Positions 1 through 7,121 of a DNA stretch of 9,872 bases are shown in pieces. The position numbers and the translations under genes are program-made. Origin of the DNA: CAZCJU01 sp964498965 (GTDB lineage Bacteria > Bacillota > Clostridia > Oscillospirales > CAG-272); the NCBI GenBank assembly GCA_964498965.1, contig CAZCJU010000061.1, positions 1 through 9,872 of the forward strand, read 5' to 3'. The notes beneath the pieces are model-generated. The model did no database searches, was not told the DNA's origin, and saw only the letters and a list, made by a program, of their open reading frames with translations. Positions within the stretch are counted from its first letter, which is position 1. Every line of letters begins with the position of its first letter.

Positions 1-447
1 GGGTTTATTTCGTTTTATATCTTCGCCGGTGATCAAAGCATCGAAATCGTTTTCAAGCCCCAACGCCTTTAGATTGTAATCAAGCTTCATTCTGTCGGCA
101 CTTGTGCATACGGCGACCTTTATGCCCTTGTCCTTGAGGTATTTTACCACACGGCACGAATACGGGAACGCAATGTCCTCACCTCGGGAAACAAGCTCTC
201 CGTATACTCTGTATGCTTCCTCCGACATTTTCGGATCGTATGCAACTCCGTGCATTGAAGAAACGCCGCCGAGGTACGCAACCTCGCCGGCGCCGATAAA
301 CGGTGTAAAATCAGCTGTGTCGGCATCACCCCCCCATTTTTTCAGGGCGATGACGGCACTCTTGCTCATGATCTTTTCGGAATCGACCAACACGCCGTCC
401 ATATCGAAAAGAACGGCTTTAATGTCAAGCGTATCTTTGCCAATCAT
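1..447 (-). CDS. HAD-superfamily hydrolase, subfamily IA (3' end beyond window)
   Basis: An open frame runs leftward from ATG 445-447 to the window edge (149 codons, no stop). The N-terminus carries HAD motif I, DMDGVLVDS at residues 15-23, with Asp15 the expected phosphoryl-accepting nucleophile and Asp17 the acid/base. A cap region follows (about 30-95). Motif II is CTSADR near residues 114-119, and GEDIKRNKP at the cut end supplies the motif III lysine. This layout fits the phosphoglycolate phosphatase/beta-phosphoglucomutase group; the substrate cannot be told. The cell location is presumably cytosolic. The start lies 22 bp after the murA stop behind a weak AGTGAG-type ribosome site (454-459), so it is probably co-transcribed with murA. 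A seven-C run (329-335) does not break the frame. The motif III acidic residues lie outside the window. Confidence 0.85.
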   Translation of the reverse strand, partial: MIGKDTLDIKAVLFDMDGVLVDSEKIMSKSAVIALKKWGGDADTADFTPFIGAGEVAYLGGVSSMHGVAYDPKMSEEAYRVYGELVSRGEDIAFPYSCRVVKYLKDKGIKVAVCTSADRMKLDYNLKALGLENDFDALITGEDIKRNKP

Positions 448-469
448 ATTTTTCTCACTTCGTATCGTT

Positions 470-1759
470 TCAGTTAGCCTGCTTGTATGCGTCGGTATCG
501 GGAGAGGTGATAAGCTCTATGTCCGCACCGACTGCCCTCAGTTTCTCGACAATGTGATCGTAGCCTCTTTTAATGTGATGGATATCTTCGATAACGGTTC
601 TGCCGCTCACGGCAAGTGCCGCAATTATCATCGCCGCACCGGCACGCAGATCGACCGCTCTTACCGGAGCCGCAGACAGCGGAACTCCGCCCTCGATGAC
701 TGCGATCTTTCCGTCAACTTTTATTTCAGCACCCATTCGCTTAAGCTCCTCGACATAACGGAAGCGGCTCTCCCACACGCCCTCGGTGAGATAGCTCGTG
801 CCTTTCGCAAGACAAAGCAGAACGCACATCTGCGGGTTCATATCCGTCGGAAAGCCCGGATAGGGCATTGTTTTTATGTTGGCACGTGTAAGCTCGCCTA
901 CACGCGAAACGATAACGGCTTCGTCAAGCTCTTCTATTTGAACACCCATTTCGACCATTTTCGCCGTAATGGAGTCAAGGTGCTTGGGTATAACCCCGTT
1001 GATCCTGAGTGTTCCTCCCGTTGCGGCGGCGGCTATCATGTATGTGCCGGCCTCGATCATGTCGGGAATTATCGTGTAATCGCAACCGTGAAGCCGTTCG
1101 ACGCCCTTGATCTTTATAACGTCCGTTCCCGCACCCGTTATACATGCCCCACAGGTGTTTAGGAAATTGGCGAGATCGACAACGTGAGGTTCTCTCGCCG
1201 CATTCTCTATGATCGTCGTGCCGTTCGCACGGACAGCTGCGATCATTACGTTCATCGTGCCGCCTACGGTAACACCGTCGAAATAGACCTGACTTCCCGT
1301 CAGACCGTTGTCGGCACGGGCATCGATATATCCGCCCTCGACGCAGACCCTCGCACCGAGTGCCTCAAAGCCTTTTATGTGCTGATCTATCGGACGAATA
1401 CCGAAATCGCAGCCTCCGGGACAACCGACGTACGCTCTGCCGTACCGTCCAAGCTCCGCACCTATAAGGTAGTACGAGGCACGCATACCTCTTACCATTT
1501 CGTAAGGCGATATACCGCCCAAAGCGTTTTTGCAATTGATCTGAGCGACGGTACGCTTGGGACGCTTGATATCCGCTCCCATGCTCTTCAAAATGTCAAG
1601 GCAGAGCCTAACGTCGCTTATGTCGGGTAAATTTTCAATCGTACAAGTATCTTCTACTAAAAGGCACGCCAAAATAACGGCAACCGCCGCATTTTTCATG
1701 CCGCTGACCTCTATTTCGCCGTGTAGGGGCAGTCCGCCCCTTACCGCAATTTTTTCCAT
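470..1759 (-). CDS. murA: UDP-N-acetylglucosamine 1-carboxyvinyltransferase (MurA)
   Basis: Transfers enolpyruvate from phosphoenolpyruvate to UDP-GlcNAc, the first committed step of peptidoglycan synthesis, in the cytosol. The product is 429 residues, normal for the family. Visible landmarks are SGMKNA with Lys22/Asn23, RGMRASYY around 90-97, and the catalytic loop CPGGCDFG with Cys117, the residue fosfomycin attacks. Also present are PGFPTDMNP with Asp306 as the general base, DLRAGAA with Arg372, and a C-terminal KLRAVGADI arginine. A TTG at 1775-1777 could add six residues, but ATG 1757-1759 is preferred. It gives the family-typical MEKI start and has GAGGAA (1767-1772 on the minus strand) seven bases upstream, a site the longer reading would put inside the gene. 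Whether this is the first or second Firmicute MurA paralogue (MurA or MurZ) cannot be decided here. Confidence 0.96.
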   Translation of the reverse strand: MEKIAVRGGLPLHGEIEVSGMKNAAVAVILACLLVEDTCTIENLPDISDVRLCLDILKSMGADIKRPKRTVAQINCKNALGGISPYEMVRGMRASYYLIGAELGRYGRAYVGCPGGCDFGIRPIDQHIKGFEALGARVCVEGGYIDARADNGLTGSQVYFDGVTVGGTMNVMIAAVRANGTTIIENAAREPHVVDLANFLNTCGACITGAGTDVIKIKGVERLHGCDYTIIPDMIEAGTYMIAAAATGGTLRINGVIPKHLDSITAKMVEMGVQIEELDEAVIVSRVGELTRANIKTMPYPGFPTDMNPQMCVLLCLAKGTSYLTEGVWESRFRYVEELKRMGAEIKVDGKIAVIEGGVPLSAAPVRAVDLRAGAAMIIAALAVSGRTVIEDIHHIKRGYDHIVEKLRAVGADIELITSPDTDAYKQAN

Positions 1760-1766
1760 GAATATA

Positions 1767-1772
1767 TTCCTC
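1767..1772 (-). promoter_or_regulatory. Ribosome binding site deciding the murA start
   Basis: The minus strand reads GAGGAA with seven bases before ATG 1757-1759. It lies inside the alternative TTG-started reading, so it supports the shorter 429-residue protein. Confidence 0.75.
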
Positions 1773-1806
1773 GGCAATTAACTGGTTTATTCTGTTGATA
1801 TGTAGA

Positions 1807-1820
1807 TTCCGCATTCGGAA
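1807..1820 (-). repeat. Short inverted repeat in the murA leader
   Basis: TTCCG-CATT-CGGAA is a perfect 5-bp-arm inverted repeat. It would lie about 17-30 nt into the murA transcript if transcription starts near 1837. It could be a small hairpin or an operator half-site pair, but at this size chance is possible. Confidence 0.35.
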
Positions 1821-1843
1821 GTATTTATCTTCTATTTCTAAGT

Positions 1844-1872
1844 ATTATAGCACGCATATCCCGAAATTAAAA
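1844..1872 (-). promoter_or_regulatory. Predicted sigma-A promoter for murA
   Basis: On the minus strand there is a perfect TATAAT (plus-strand 1844-1849) preceded by TG and one base, an extended -10. A weak -35, TTTTAA (1867-1872), lies at 17-bp spacing. The predicted start near 1837 gives a leader of about 78 nt. The extended -10 would compensate for the poor -35. Confidence 0.65.
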
Positions 1873-2004
1873 GGGATAAGCTTCAAAATTAACAAAAACG
1901 TTACATAGATATTTCATCGTACATCGTCACACCGCATATACATTATATTCAAACATACCGCAAAGTGTGAATACAACAAGACAAAAACCCCAAAAATGAT
2001 TAAA

Positions 2005-2076
2005 TTTACAAAAAGTTTTATAATTGCTTAATCCGATATTACATAAAAGTGGTAAACTAATCAGATAAATGATAAT
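2005..2076 (+). promoter_or_regulatory. Candidate promoter region for asd-argH
   Basis: Several -10-like elements precede asd and none is clearly best. There is a perfect TATAAT at 2019-2024 with no good -35 at the right distance. TGG-TAAACT at 2050-2058 is an extended -10 form, and GATAAT lies at 2071-2076. TTTACA at 2005-2010 resembles a -35 but has no good partner. The asd ribosome site CGGAG (2083-2087) is eight bases from the ATG. Confidence 0.35.
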
Positions 2077-2095
2077 CTAATACGGAGAAATTGTT

Positions 2096-3184
2096 ATGGA
2101 TAGAAAATTAAAGGTCGGCGTTATCGGTGCTACCGGTATGGTCGGACAGCGTTTTATCACATTGCTTGAAGATCACCCCTTGTTTGAGGTGACCGTACTT
2201 GCCGCAAGCGGAAGAAGTGCGGGCAAAAAGTATATTGACGTTATAGAGGACAGATGGAAGCTGCAAAACGACATTCCCGAATACGCAAAGAATATGGTGG
2301 TCGTCGATGCCACACACATAGACGAAATGAAGCCTCTTGTCGATTTCGTTTTCTGTGCGGTCGATATGAAAAAAGACGAAATACTCGCTCTCGAAGAGGC
2401 TTACGCAAGAGCCGAGATTCCCGTCGTTTCGAATAACTCCGCAAACCGCATGACATCCGATGTTCCCATGGTCGTGCCGGAAATTAACCCCGAGCATCTT
2501 GAAGTCATACCGTACCAAAGAAAGCGTTTGGGAACGAAGAAGGGCTTCATCGCCGTTAAGCCCAATTGCTCGATACAAAGCTATGTGCCTTTGCTGACAC
2601 CCCTGCTATGCTACGAGCCGTATGAGGTCGTTGCGACTACATATCAGGCGATATCCGGCGCGGGCAAGACGTTTAAACAGTGGCCCGAAATGGTGGATAA
2701 TATCATTCCGTATATCGGCGGCGAAGAAGAAAAAAGCGAAAAAGAGCCGCTTAAGGTCTGGGGAAATATCATAGACGGAAAAATAGTTCCCACCGACAAG
2801 ATAAATATTACCACGCAGTGCATAAGAGTTCCCGTTTCCGACGGTCATACGGCAGCGGTGTTTGTTAAATTCGCAAAGAAGCCGACGAAAGAGGAAATAC
2901 TCGAAAAGTGGAATAATTACGAGGGCATTGCCCAAAAACTCAAACTTCCTTCGGCTCCCGAAAAATTCATAACGTATTTCGAGGAAAACGACAGGCCGCA
3001 GGCACATCTCGACCGCAATATTTACGGCGGTATGGGAATAACGGCGGGCAGACTCAGAGAGGATAAAATATACGATTTCAAATTCGTCGGACTTTCTCAT
3101 AATACGCTCAGAGGTGCGGCGGGCGGTGCGGTACTCATTGCGGAACTGCTCGCAAAGCTGGGCTATATCACGGGTGAAAAATAA
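2096..3184 (+). CDS. asd: Aspartate-semialdehyde dehydrogenase, archaeal/fungal type
   Basis: Reduces aspartyl phosphate to aspartate semialdehyde with NADPH, the branch point to lysine/diaminopimelate, threonine and methionine; cytosolic. The 362-residue product starts with the dinucleotide-binding loop GATGMVGQ (11-18). SNNSANR near 112-118 binds substrate or phosphate. KPNCSIQS holds the catalytic Cys158, SGAGKT near residues 182-187 is conserved in the family, and SDGHTAA holds the catalytic His251. The overall form matches the archaeal/fungal-type enzymes common in clostridia rather than the E. coli type. The start is fixed by CGGAG eight bases upstream. argH follows after 21 bp with no terminator, so the two are probably one operon. 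Diaminopimelate links it in purpose to the adjacent murA, but that gene is divergent. Confidence 0.95.
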   Translation: MDRKLKVGVIGATGMVGQRFITLLEDHPLFEVTVLAASGRSAGKKYIDVIEDRWKLQNDIPEYAKNMVVVDATHIDEMKPLVDFVFCAVDMKKDEILALEEAYARAEIPVVSNNSANRMTSDVPMVVPEINPEHLEVIPYQRKRLGTKKGFIAVKPNCSIQSYVPLLTPLLCYEPYEVVATTYQAISGAGKTFKQWPEMVDNIIPYIGGEEEKSEKEPLKVWGNIIDGKIVPTDKINITTQCIRVPVSDGHTAAVFVKFAKKPTKEEILEKWNNYEGIAQKLKLPSAPEKFITYFEENDRPQAHLDRNIYGGMGITAGRLREDKIYDFKFVGLSHNTLRGAAGGAVLIAELLAKLGYITGEK

Positions 3185-3205
3185 TCGTTCGGAGCGTGAT
3201 TTCTT

Positions 3206-4594
3206 ATGAAAATGTGGGACGGCAGATTCAAAAAAGAACTTGATTCCGAGGTGAACGACTTCAATTCCTCAATCTCGTTCGACCACCGTATGTATGAGTG
3301 CGACATAATAGGCAGTATCGCACATGCGGAAATGCTCGGAAAATGCGGAATAATCGAACAGAGCGAAAGCGAAAAAATAATCGACGGCTTGACGCAGATA
3401 TCGGCGGATCTGAAAAACGGACACCTTGAGTTCGATCCGAATGCAGAGGACATACATATGTTCGTCGAACAGGTGCTGACACAGCGTATAGGCGATGCCG
3501 GAAAAAGACTTCATACCGCACGCTCGCGTAATGACCAGGTGGCACTCGATATACGTATGTACCTGCGTGACGAGTGCAAAAAGACCGCTTCGCTCACAAA
3601 CGAGTTGCTTGAAACGGTCGTAAAGCTGGCAGAGGAAAATACAGACACGATAATGCCGGCGTATACTCATCTGCAGAGAGCCCAGCCCGTTACCTTTGCA
3701 CATCACCTGCTTGCGTACGGCTTTATGCTCTCGCGCGACTTGGAAAGACTTATGCAGACGTACGAAAGGATCAACGTAATGCCGCTCGGCTCGTGTGCTG
3801 TTGCCGGAACGACTTATCCCGTTGACAGATATGCGGTATGTCGAAAGCTCGGCTTTAACGATGTTACGTTGAACTCTATGGACGGAGTGAGCGACAGGGA
3901 TTTCGTCATTGAACTATGCTCCGTGCTGTCGCTGATAATGATGCACCTTTCCCGTTTTTCGGAGGAAATAATACTGTGGAGCAGCGGCGAGTTTTCGTTT
4001 ATCGAGCTTGACGACGCATATTCCACCGGTTCGTCGATAATGCCGCAAAAGAAAAATCCGGATATAGCCGAGCTGGCACGCGGCAAATGTGCGAGAGTTT
4101 ACGGCGACCTCAATACTCTGCTTGTTATGATGAAAGGACTTCCTCTCGCATACAACAAAGATATGCAAGAGGATAAGGAAGCGATCTTCGACGCATTGGA
4201 TACTACACACCTCTGTCTGTCGGTGTTTGCCAAAATGCTCGCAACGATCACAGTCAAGAAAGAAAATATGCTCAAAGCGGCAAAGGGCGGATTCATAAAT
4301 GCGACGGATTGTGCGGATTATCTCGTAAAGCACGGACTTCCGTTCAGGGACGCTTATAAAGTCGTAGGTTCGCTCGTCGCTTATTGCATTGATAACGAAA
4401 AAACGCTTGACGAACTGACGCTTGACGAATACGGGATGTTTTCTCCGGCGTTCGATGCCGATGTTTACGAGGCGATAGACCTGCGTAATTGTGTCGAGGG
4501 CAGAGCCGTTGTCGGCGGTCCCGCAAAGCAAAGCACACTTAAGCAGATAGACGAATTGCGTAAGCTTTCGAAAAAATACAGCGAGTTTCGATAA
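3206..4594 (+). CDS. argH: Argininosuccinate lyase
   Basis: Cleaves argininosuccinate to arginine and fumarate, the last step of arginine synthesis. It belongs to the fumarase/aspartase superfamily and is active as a cytosolic homotetramer. The 462-residue length is typical. Visible blocks are HTARSRNDQVALD near 96-108, PAYTHLQRAQP with His155, and the superfamily signature GSSIMPQKKNPD at 275-286 with the flexible-loop serines Ser276/Ser277, one of them the likely catalytic base. The start gives MKMWDGRF, the usual family opening, with GGAG at 3191-3194 about eleven bases upstream, a rather long spacing. argG, the usual upstream partner, is not in the window; the gene instead follows asd by 21 bp. 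A strong terminator follows the stop. Confidence 0.96.
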   Translation: MKMWDGRFKKELDSEVNDFNSSISFDHRMYECDIIGSIAHAEMLGKCGIIEQSESEKIIDGLTQISADLKNGHLEFDPNAEDIHMFVEQVLTQRIGDAGKRLHTARSRNDQVALDIRMYLRDECKKTASLTNELLETVVKLAEENTDTIMPAYTHLQRAQPVTFAHHLLAYGFMLSRDLERLMQTYERINVMPLGSCAVAGTTYPVDRYAVCRKLGFNDVTLNSMDGVSDRDFVIELCSVLSLIMMHLSRFSEEIILWSSGEFSFIELDDAYSTGSSIMPQKKNPDIAELARGKCARVYGDLNTLLVMMKGLPLAYNKDMQEDKEAIFDALDTTHLCLSVFAKMLATITVKKENMLKAAKGGFINATDCADYLVKHGLPFRDAYKVVGSLVAYCIDNEKTLDELTLDEYGMFSPAFDADVYEAIDLRNCVEGRAVVGGPAKQSTLKQIDELRKLSKKYSEFR

Positions 4595-4608
4595 AAGCTC
4601 GGATAACG

Positions 4609-4664
4609 AAAAAGGTCAAAAAGACGTGCGAAAAAGCGTATGTCGATTTGACCTTTTGCTTTTT
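4609..4664 (+). terminator. Composite rho-independent terminator after argH
   Basis: Outer stem GGTCAAA (4614-4620) pairs with TTTGACC (4647-4653). The flanking A-run at 4609-4613 pairs into TTTT at 4654-4657. After a small AA/GA internal loop, an inner stem GACGTGC pairs with GTATGTC, including two G-U pairs. The T-tract TTTTGCTTTTT ends at 4664. The A-run on the left could also serve as a T-tract for transcripts from the right. Confidence 0.85.
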
Positions 4665-4681
4665 CGTAAAGTTCGCAAAAA

Positions 4682-4689
4682 TGCACAAA
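4682..4689 (+). repeat. Direct copy of the TGCACAAA half-site
   Basis: TGCACAAA is identical to the right arm of the palindrome at 4765-4783 and lies 94 bp upstream of it. This suggests a repeated regulator half-site, though an octamer can recur by chance. Confidence 0.3.
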
Positions 4690-4720
4690 TTTAAACGGTA
4701 TTATTCAGCCGGTTTAACAT

Positions 4721-4748
4721 GTAATTTACAGTAAAAAGTTGAAATTAC
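4721..4748. repeat. AT-rich inverted repeat
   Basis: GTAATTT (4721-4727) and AAATTAC (4742-4748) are perfect 7-bp arms around 14 bases. It is low in GC, so weak as a hairpin; it may be a protein site or chance in an AT-rich spacer. Confidence 0.3.
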
Positions 4749-4764
4749 AATTTTTTCAAATTTA

Positions 4765-4783
4765 TTTGTGCAATATGCACAAA
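4765..4783. promoter_or_regulatory. Perfect palindrome, candidate operator
   Basis: TTTGTGCA-ATA-TGCACAAA is an 8+8 bp perfect inverted repeat with a 3-bp centre, about 52 bp upstream of the -35 of the EF-G-like gene. Its size and symmetry fit a dimeric helix-turn-helix regulator. No T-tract follows on the plus strand, so it is not a terminator. I do not recognise the motif as a known Firmicute operator. Confidence 0.45.
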
Positions 4784-4834
4784 AAATGACCTGAAATTTC
4801 TACATCCGGGACAGTTGAAATCCGCAAAATTCTC

Positions 4835-4863
4835 TTGATAATTTCGAAAAATCATAGTATAAT
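4835..4863 (+). promoter_or_regulatory. Near-consensus sigma-A promoter for the EF-G-like gene
   Basis: TTGATA (4835-4840), 17-bp spacer, TATAAT (4858-4863). Transcription would start near 4870, leaving a leader of about 47 nt before ATG 4917. Confidence 0.85.
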
Positions 4864-4904
4864 GACAGAAGTACCGAATGCGATACCAAATCTTACATAA
4901 ATTT

Positions 4905-4910
4905 AAGGAG
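4905..4910 (+). promoter_or_regulatory. Ribosome binding site deciding the EF-G-like start
   Basis: AAGGAG with six bases before ATG 4917-4919. An in-frame ATG at 4878 has no such site and lies only about eight bases after the predicted transcription start. Confidence 0.85.
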
Positions 4911-4916
4911 AAAACC

Positions 4917-6977
4917 ATGGAAAACAAAATTCGCAACATTTGCCTCGTAGGTCATAACGGACACGGAAAGACATCGGTCGCCGAAGCCATGCTTTATATT
5001 TCGAAAACGACCAACAGACTGGGAAAGATCGGCGAGGGCAACACGGTTTTGGACTACGACGCAGAAGAAAAAAAGAGAGGCTTTTCGATATCGCTGTCCG
5101 TCGCTCCTATCAATTGGAAGGGCGTGAAAATAAATATAATCGACACTCCCGGCTATCTTGATTTTGCCGCAGAGGCGATAGAAGGAAAACGAGTTGCCGA
5201 CAGCGTGCTTATTGTAACGGACGGCAGACTCGGCGTTGAAGTCGGAACGGAACTTGCTTGGGACAGAGCGGTGGACAGCCGCAAACCCCGTGCGTTCTTC
5301 CTGAACCGCTTTGATGATCCCGAAGCCCGTTTCGCAAAGGCGTTTAAACAGCTCAGAGATAAATTCGGCGTTTCCGTATGCCCGATAATGATACCGATGG
5401 TAGACGGAGATGCGGTAATAGGCTTCCTCGATCTTATAGATATGAAAGAGTACGTGTTCGACAAGGAAGGAAGTCATGTTGAAGCGGAGATTCCCGAAGC
5501 GTTCAAGCCCGTTGCGGAGGAATACAGAAATATGCTGTACGAATCGATCGCTCAGACGAGCGAGGAGCTTATGGAAAAGTTCTTCGGCGGCGAGGAAATA
5601 ACGAGGGACGAGGCGGTAAAAGCGATACAGGTCGGATTCGTAAACGGCGATATCGCACCGGTCATCTGCGGTTCGGCAGCTAAAACGTGGGGAATAGAAA
5701 TACTTCTCGATCATATTGCGGATTATTTCCCCTCGCCCGTATCGAGCCGTATGGAATATGTTATAGACAAGAGCGGAGAACTGAAAACACTCGAAACGAG
5801 TGCCGACAGCCCGACAAGTATATTTGTGTTCAAAACGATCGCCGATCCGTTTGTGGGAAAAATGTCGTTCTTCCGTGTTATGAACGGCTCGCTCAAAAAG
5901 GATACGACGCTTTACAATGTGGAAAACGGTACAGCCGAGAAATTTTCGCATATATATAACGCCTGCGGCAAGGACCTGAAAGAAGTCGAGCTTATGCCGT
6001 ACGGAGATATAGGCGTTACGACAAAGCTTGCCAACGTAAGTACGAACAGCACATATTCCGTTGATCAGAACGATCTGCCGTTCAGAAAGATCTCCGTCGA
6101 CGTGCCGTATATGCGTGTTGCCGTTTCTCCGCTGGCAAAGGGAGAGGAAGACAAATTGTCGCAGGGCATCTCAAGACTTCTCGAAGAAGATATGACCTTG
6201 AGATTCGTAAACGAACCCGAAACGAAACAGCTTGTGCTGTCCGGTATGGGCGATATCCATATCGACGTAACGCTCGCAAAGCTTAAAGCACGTTACGGGG
6301 TAGGTGTAGCACTTAAAGCACCGAAGATAGCGTACAGAGAGGCTATAAGAAAATCCGTCGATGCCGAGGGTAAGCATAAAAAGCAATCGGGCGGTCACGG
6401 TCAGTACGGCCATGTTAAGATAAGATTTTCACCGAGCGACGAAGCCGGTCTGCACTTTACCGAAAGCTGCGTGGGAGGCTCGGTCCCGAAGAATTTCCAC
6501 CCCGCAGTCGTAAAAGGACTCGAAGAAGCCATGCAAAAAGGTGTTTTGGCGGGCTTCCCCATGGTGGGACTTAACGCTGATCTGTACGACGGCTCGTATC
6601 ATGATGTCGATTCGTCCGAAATGTCGTTCAAGCTTGCCGCATCGCTGGCTTATAAGGACGGAATGAAAAAAGCGAACCCCGTTATTCTTGAGCCTTACGG
6701 AGAGCTTAAGGTCAACGTTCCCGATTCTCTCGTGGGCGATGTGATAGGCACCGTAAATAAGAGAAGAGGAAGAATACTCGGCATGACGCCCATGGCTAAA
6801 AAAGGTTATCAGACCGTAGAGGCCGAAGTGCCTATGTCCGAAATGTCCGACTATTCGACGGCGTTGCGTGCGTTGTCACAGGGAAGAGGTAACTATACGT
6901 TTGAGTTTATCAGATACGAGGAAGCACCCGCTCCCGTTGCCGAAAAAATAATCGCAGACGCAAGTGCCGAGGAATGA
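4917..6977 (+). CDS. EF-G-like translation-factor GTPase (EF-G paralogue)
   Basis: A 686-residue ribosome-associated GTPase of the EF-G family with all five domains. The G1 loop is GHNGHGKTS (12-20), unlike the GHIDAGKTT form of housekeeping EF-G. The G2 region reads RGFSIS where EF-G has RGITI. G3 is DTPGYLDF (76-83), with Tyr80 where EF-G has the catalytic His. G4 is NRFD (130-133) and G5 GSA (252-254). Domain IV has SGGHGQYGHVKI (491-502) and the tip motif GSYHDVDSS with His562; domain V has GDVIG (607-611) and RRGR. Together these place it in the EF-G-like/EF-G2 group (similar to Thermotoga TM1651 and mycobacterial FusA2), whose role is poorly defined. It is not beside rpsL, rpsG or tuf, supporting a paralogue. 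Own promoter and terminator indicate a single-gene transcript. Confidence 0.9.
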   Translation: MENKIRNICLVGHNGHGKTSVAEAMLYISKTTNRLGKIGEGNTVLDYDAEEKKRGFSISLSVAPINWKGVKINIIDTPGYLDFAAEAIEGKRVADSVLIVTDGRLGVEVGTELAWDRAVDSRKPRAFFLNRFDDPEARFAKAFKQLRDKFGVSVCPIMIPMVDGDAVIGFLDLIDMKEYVFDKEGSHVEAEIPEAFKPVAEEYRNMLYESIAQTSEELMEKFFGGEEITRDEAVKAIQVGFVNGDIAPVICGSAAKTWGIEILLDHIADYFPSPVSSRMEYVIDKSGELKTLETSADSPTSIFVFKTIADPFVGKMSFFRVMNGSLKKDTTLYNVENGTAEKFSHIYNACGKDLKEVELMPYGDIGVTTKLANVSTNSTYSVDQNDLPFRKISVDVPYMRVAVSPLAKGEEDKLSQGISRLLEEDMTLRFVNEPETKQLVLSGMGDIHIDVTLAKLKARYGVGVALKAPKIAYREAIRKSVDAEGKHKKQSGGHGQYGHVKIRFSPSDEAGLHFTESCVGGSVPKNFHPAVVKGLEEAMQKGVLAGFPMVGLNADLYDGSYHDVDSSEMSFKLAASLAYKDGMKKANPVILEPYGELKVNVPDSLVGDVIGTVNKRRGRILGMTPMAKKGYQTVEAEVPMSEMSDYSTALRALSQGRGNYTFEFIRYEEAPAPVAEKIIADASAEE

Positions 6978-6983
6978 TCGAAG

Positions 6984-7018
6984 TATGTCGCCGCATTAAA
7001 TTGCGGCGGCATAAATTT
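6984..7018 (+). terminator. Rho-independent terminator after the EF-G-like gene
   Basis: A 12-bp stem (6984-6995 with 7002-7013), GC-rich at its top (GCCGCA/TGCGGC) with one G-U pair and a 6-nt loop. It is followed by a short T-rich tail (ATTTTG), weak as a T-tract. It starts six bases after the stop codon. Confidence 0.75.
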
Positions 7019-7053
7019 TGTCGAAAATAACGGAAAAAAAACAAAAAAATATA

Positions 7054-7082
7054 TTGCAAAATAAAAAGAATTGTGATATAAT
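7054..7082 (+). promoter_or_regulatory. Strong sigma-A promoter for purC-purF
   Basis: TTGCAA (7054-7059), 17-bp spacer, TATAAT (7077-7082) with TGA directly before it, an extended -10. The start would be near 7089, leaving only about 33 nt of leader, too short for a purine riboswitch. Confidence 0.85.
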
Positions 7083-7121
7083 ACGTGGCATGAAATTTTT
7101 TACGGATAGAGGTAAAAAGAA

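Larger units (their letters stand above)
1760..2095. other. Divergent intergenic region between murA and asd
   Basis: AT-rich non-coding spacer of 336 bp holding the murA leader and promoter on the left and the asd control region on the right. No small coding frame with a ribosome site was seen. Apart from the listed sites there is a loose TCACAC/GTGTGA inverted pair (1927-1932 and 1965-1970, 32-nt loop), with ACCGCA occurring at 1931-1936 and again at 1957-1962. I saw no lysine riboswitch, T-box or terminator. The spacer after the asd promoter candidates is too short for a large leader RNA. Confidence 0.6.

Noticed and set aside
329..335. Seven-C run as a possible frameshift in the HAD hydrolase
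   Set aside because: Translation through the run stays in frame, with motif I before and motif II after it intact.
104..1162. 352-codon plus-strand frame opposite murA and the HAD gene
   Set aside because: It is the antisense shadow of murA and the hydrolase, which carry clear catalytic motifs, and its translation matches no family.
1760..1777. TTG start extending MurA by six residues
   Set aside because: The extension consumes the GAGGAA ribosome site and is absent from the usual MEKI opening.
3218..3220. Asp5 in ArgH (MWDGRF rather than WGGRF) as an unusual loss
   Set aside because: I recall the Asp form in other clostridial ArgH proteins, and all other active-site blocks are intact.
4878..4916. 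Upstream in-frame ATG extending the EF-G-like protein by 13 residues
   Set aside because: It lies about eight bases after the predicted transcription start without a ribosome site, whereas ATG 4917 has AAGGAG at ideal spacing and gives the family N-terminus.
4893..5951. 352-codon minus-strand frame inside the EF-G-like gene
   Set aside because: Antisense shadow of a well-supported GTPase; low-complexity residue mix and no ribosome site or promoter seen.
7083..7121. Purine riboswitch in the purC leader
   Set aside because: Only about 33 nt separate the predicted transcript start and the ATG, too short for the aptamer.
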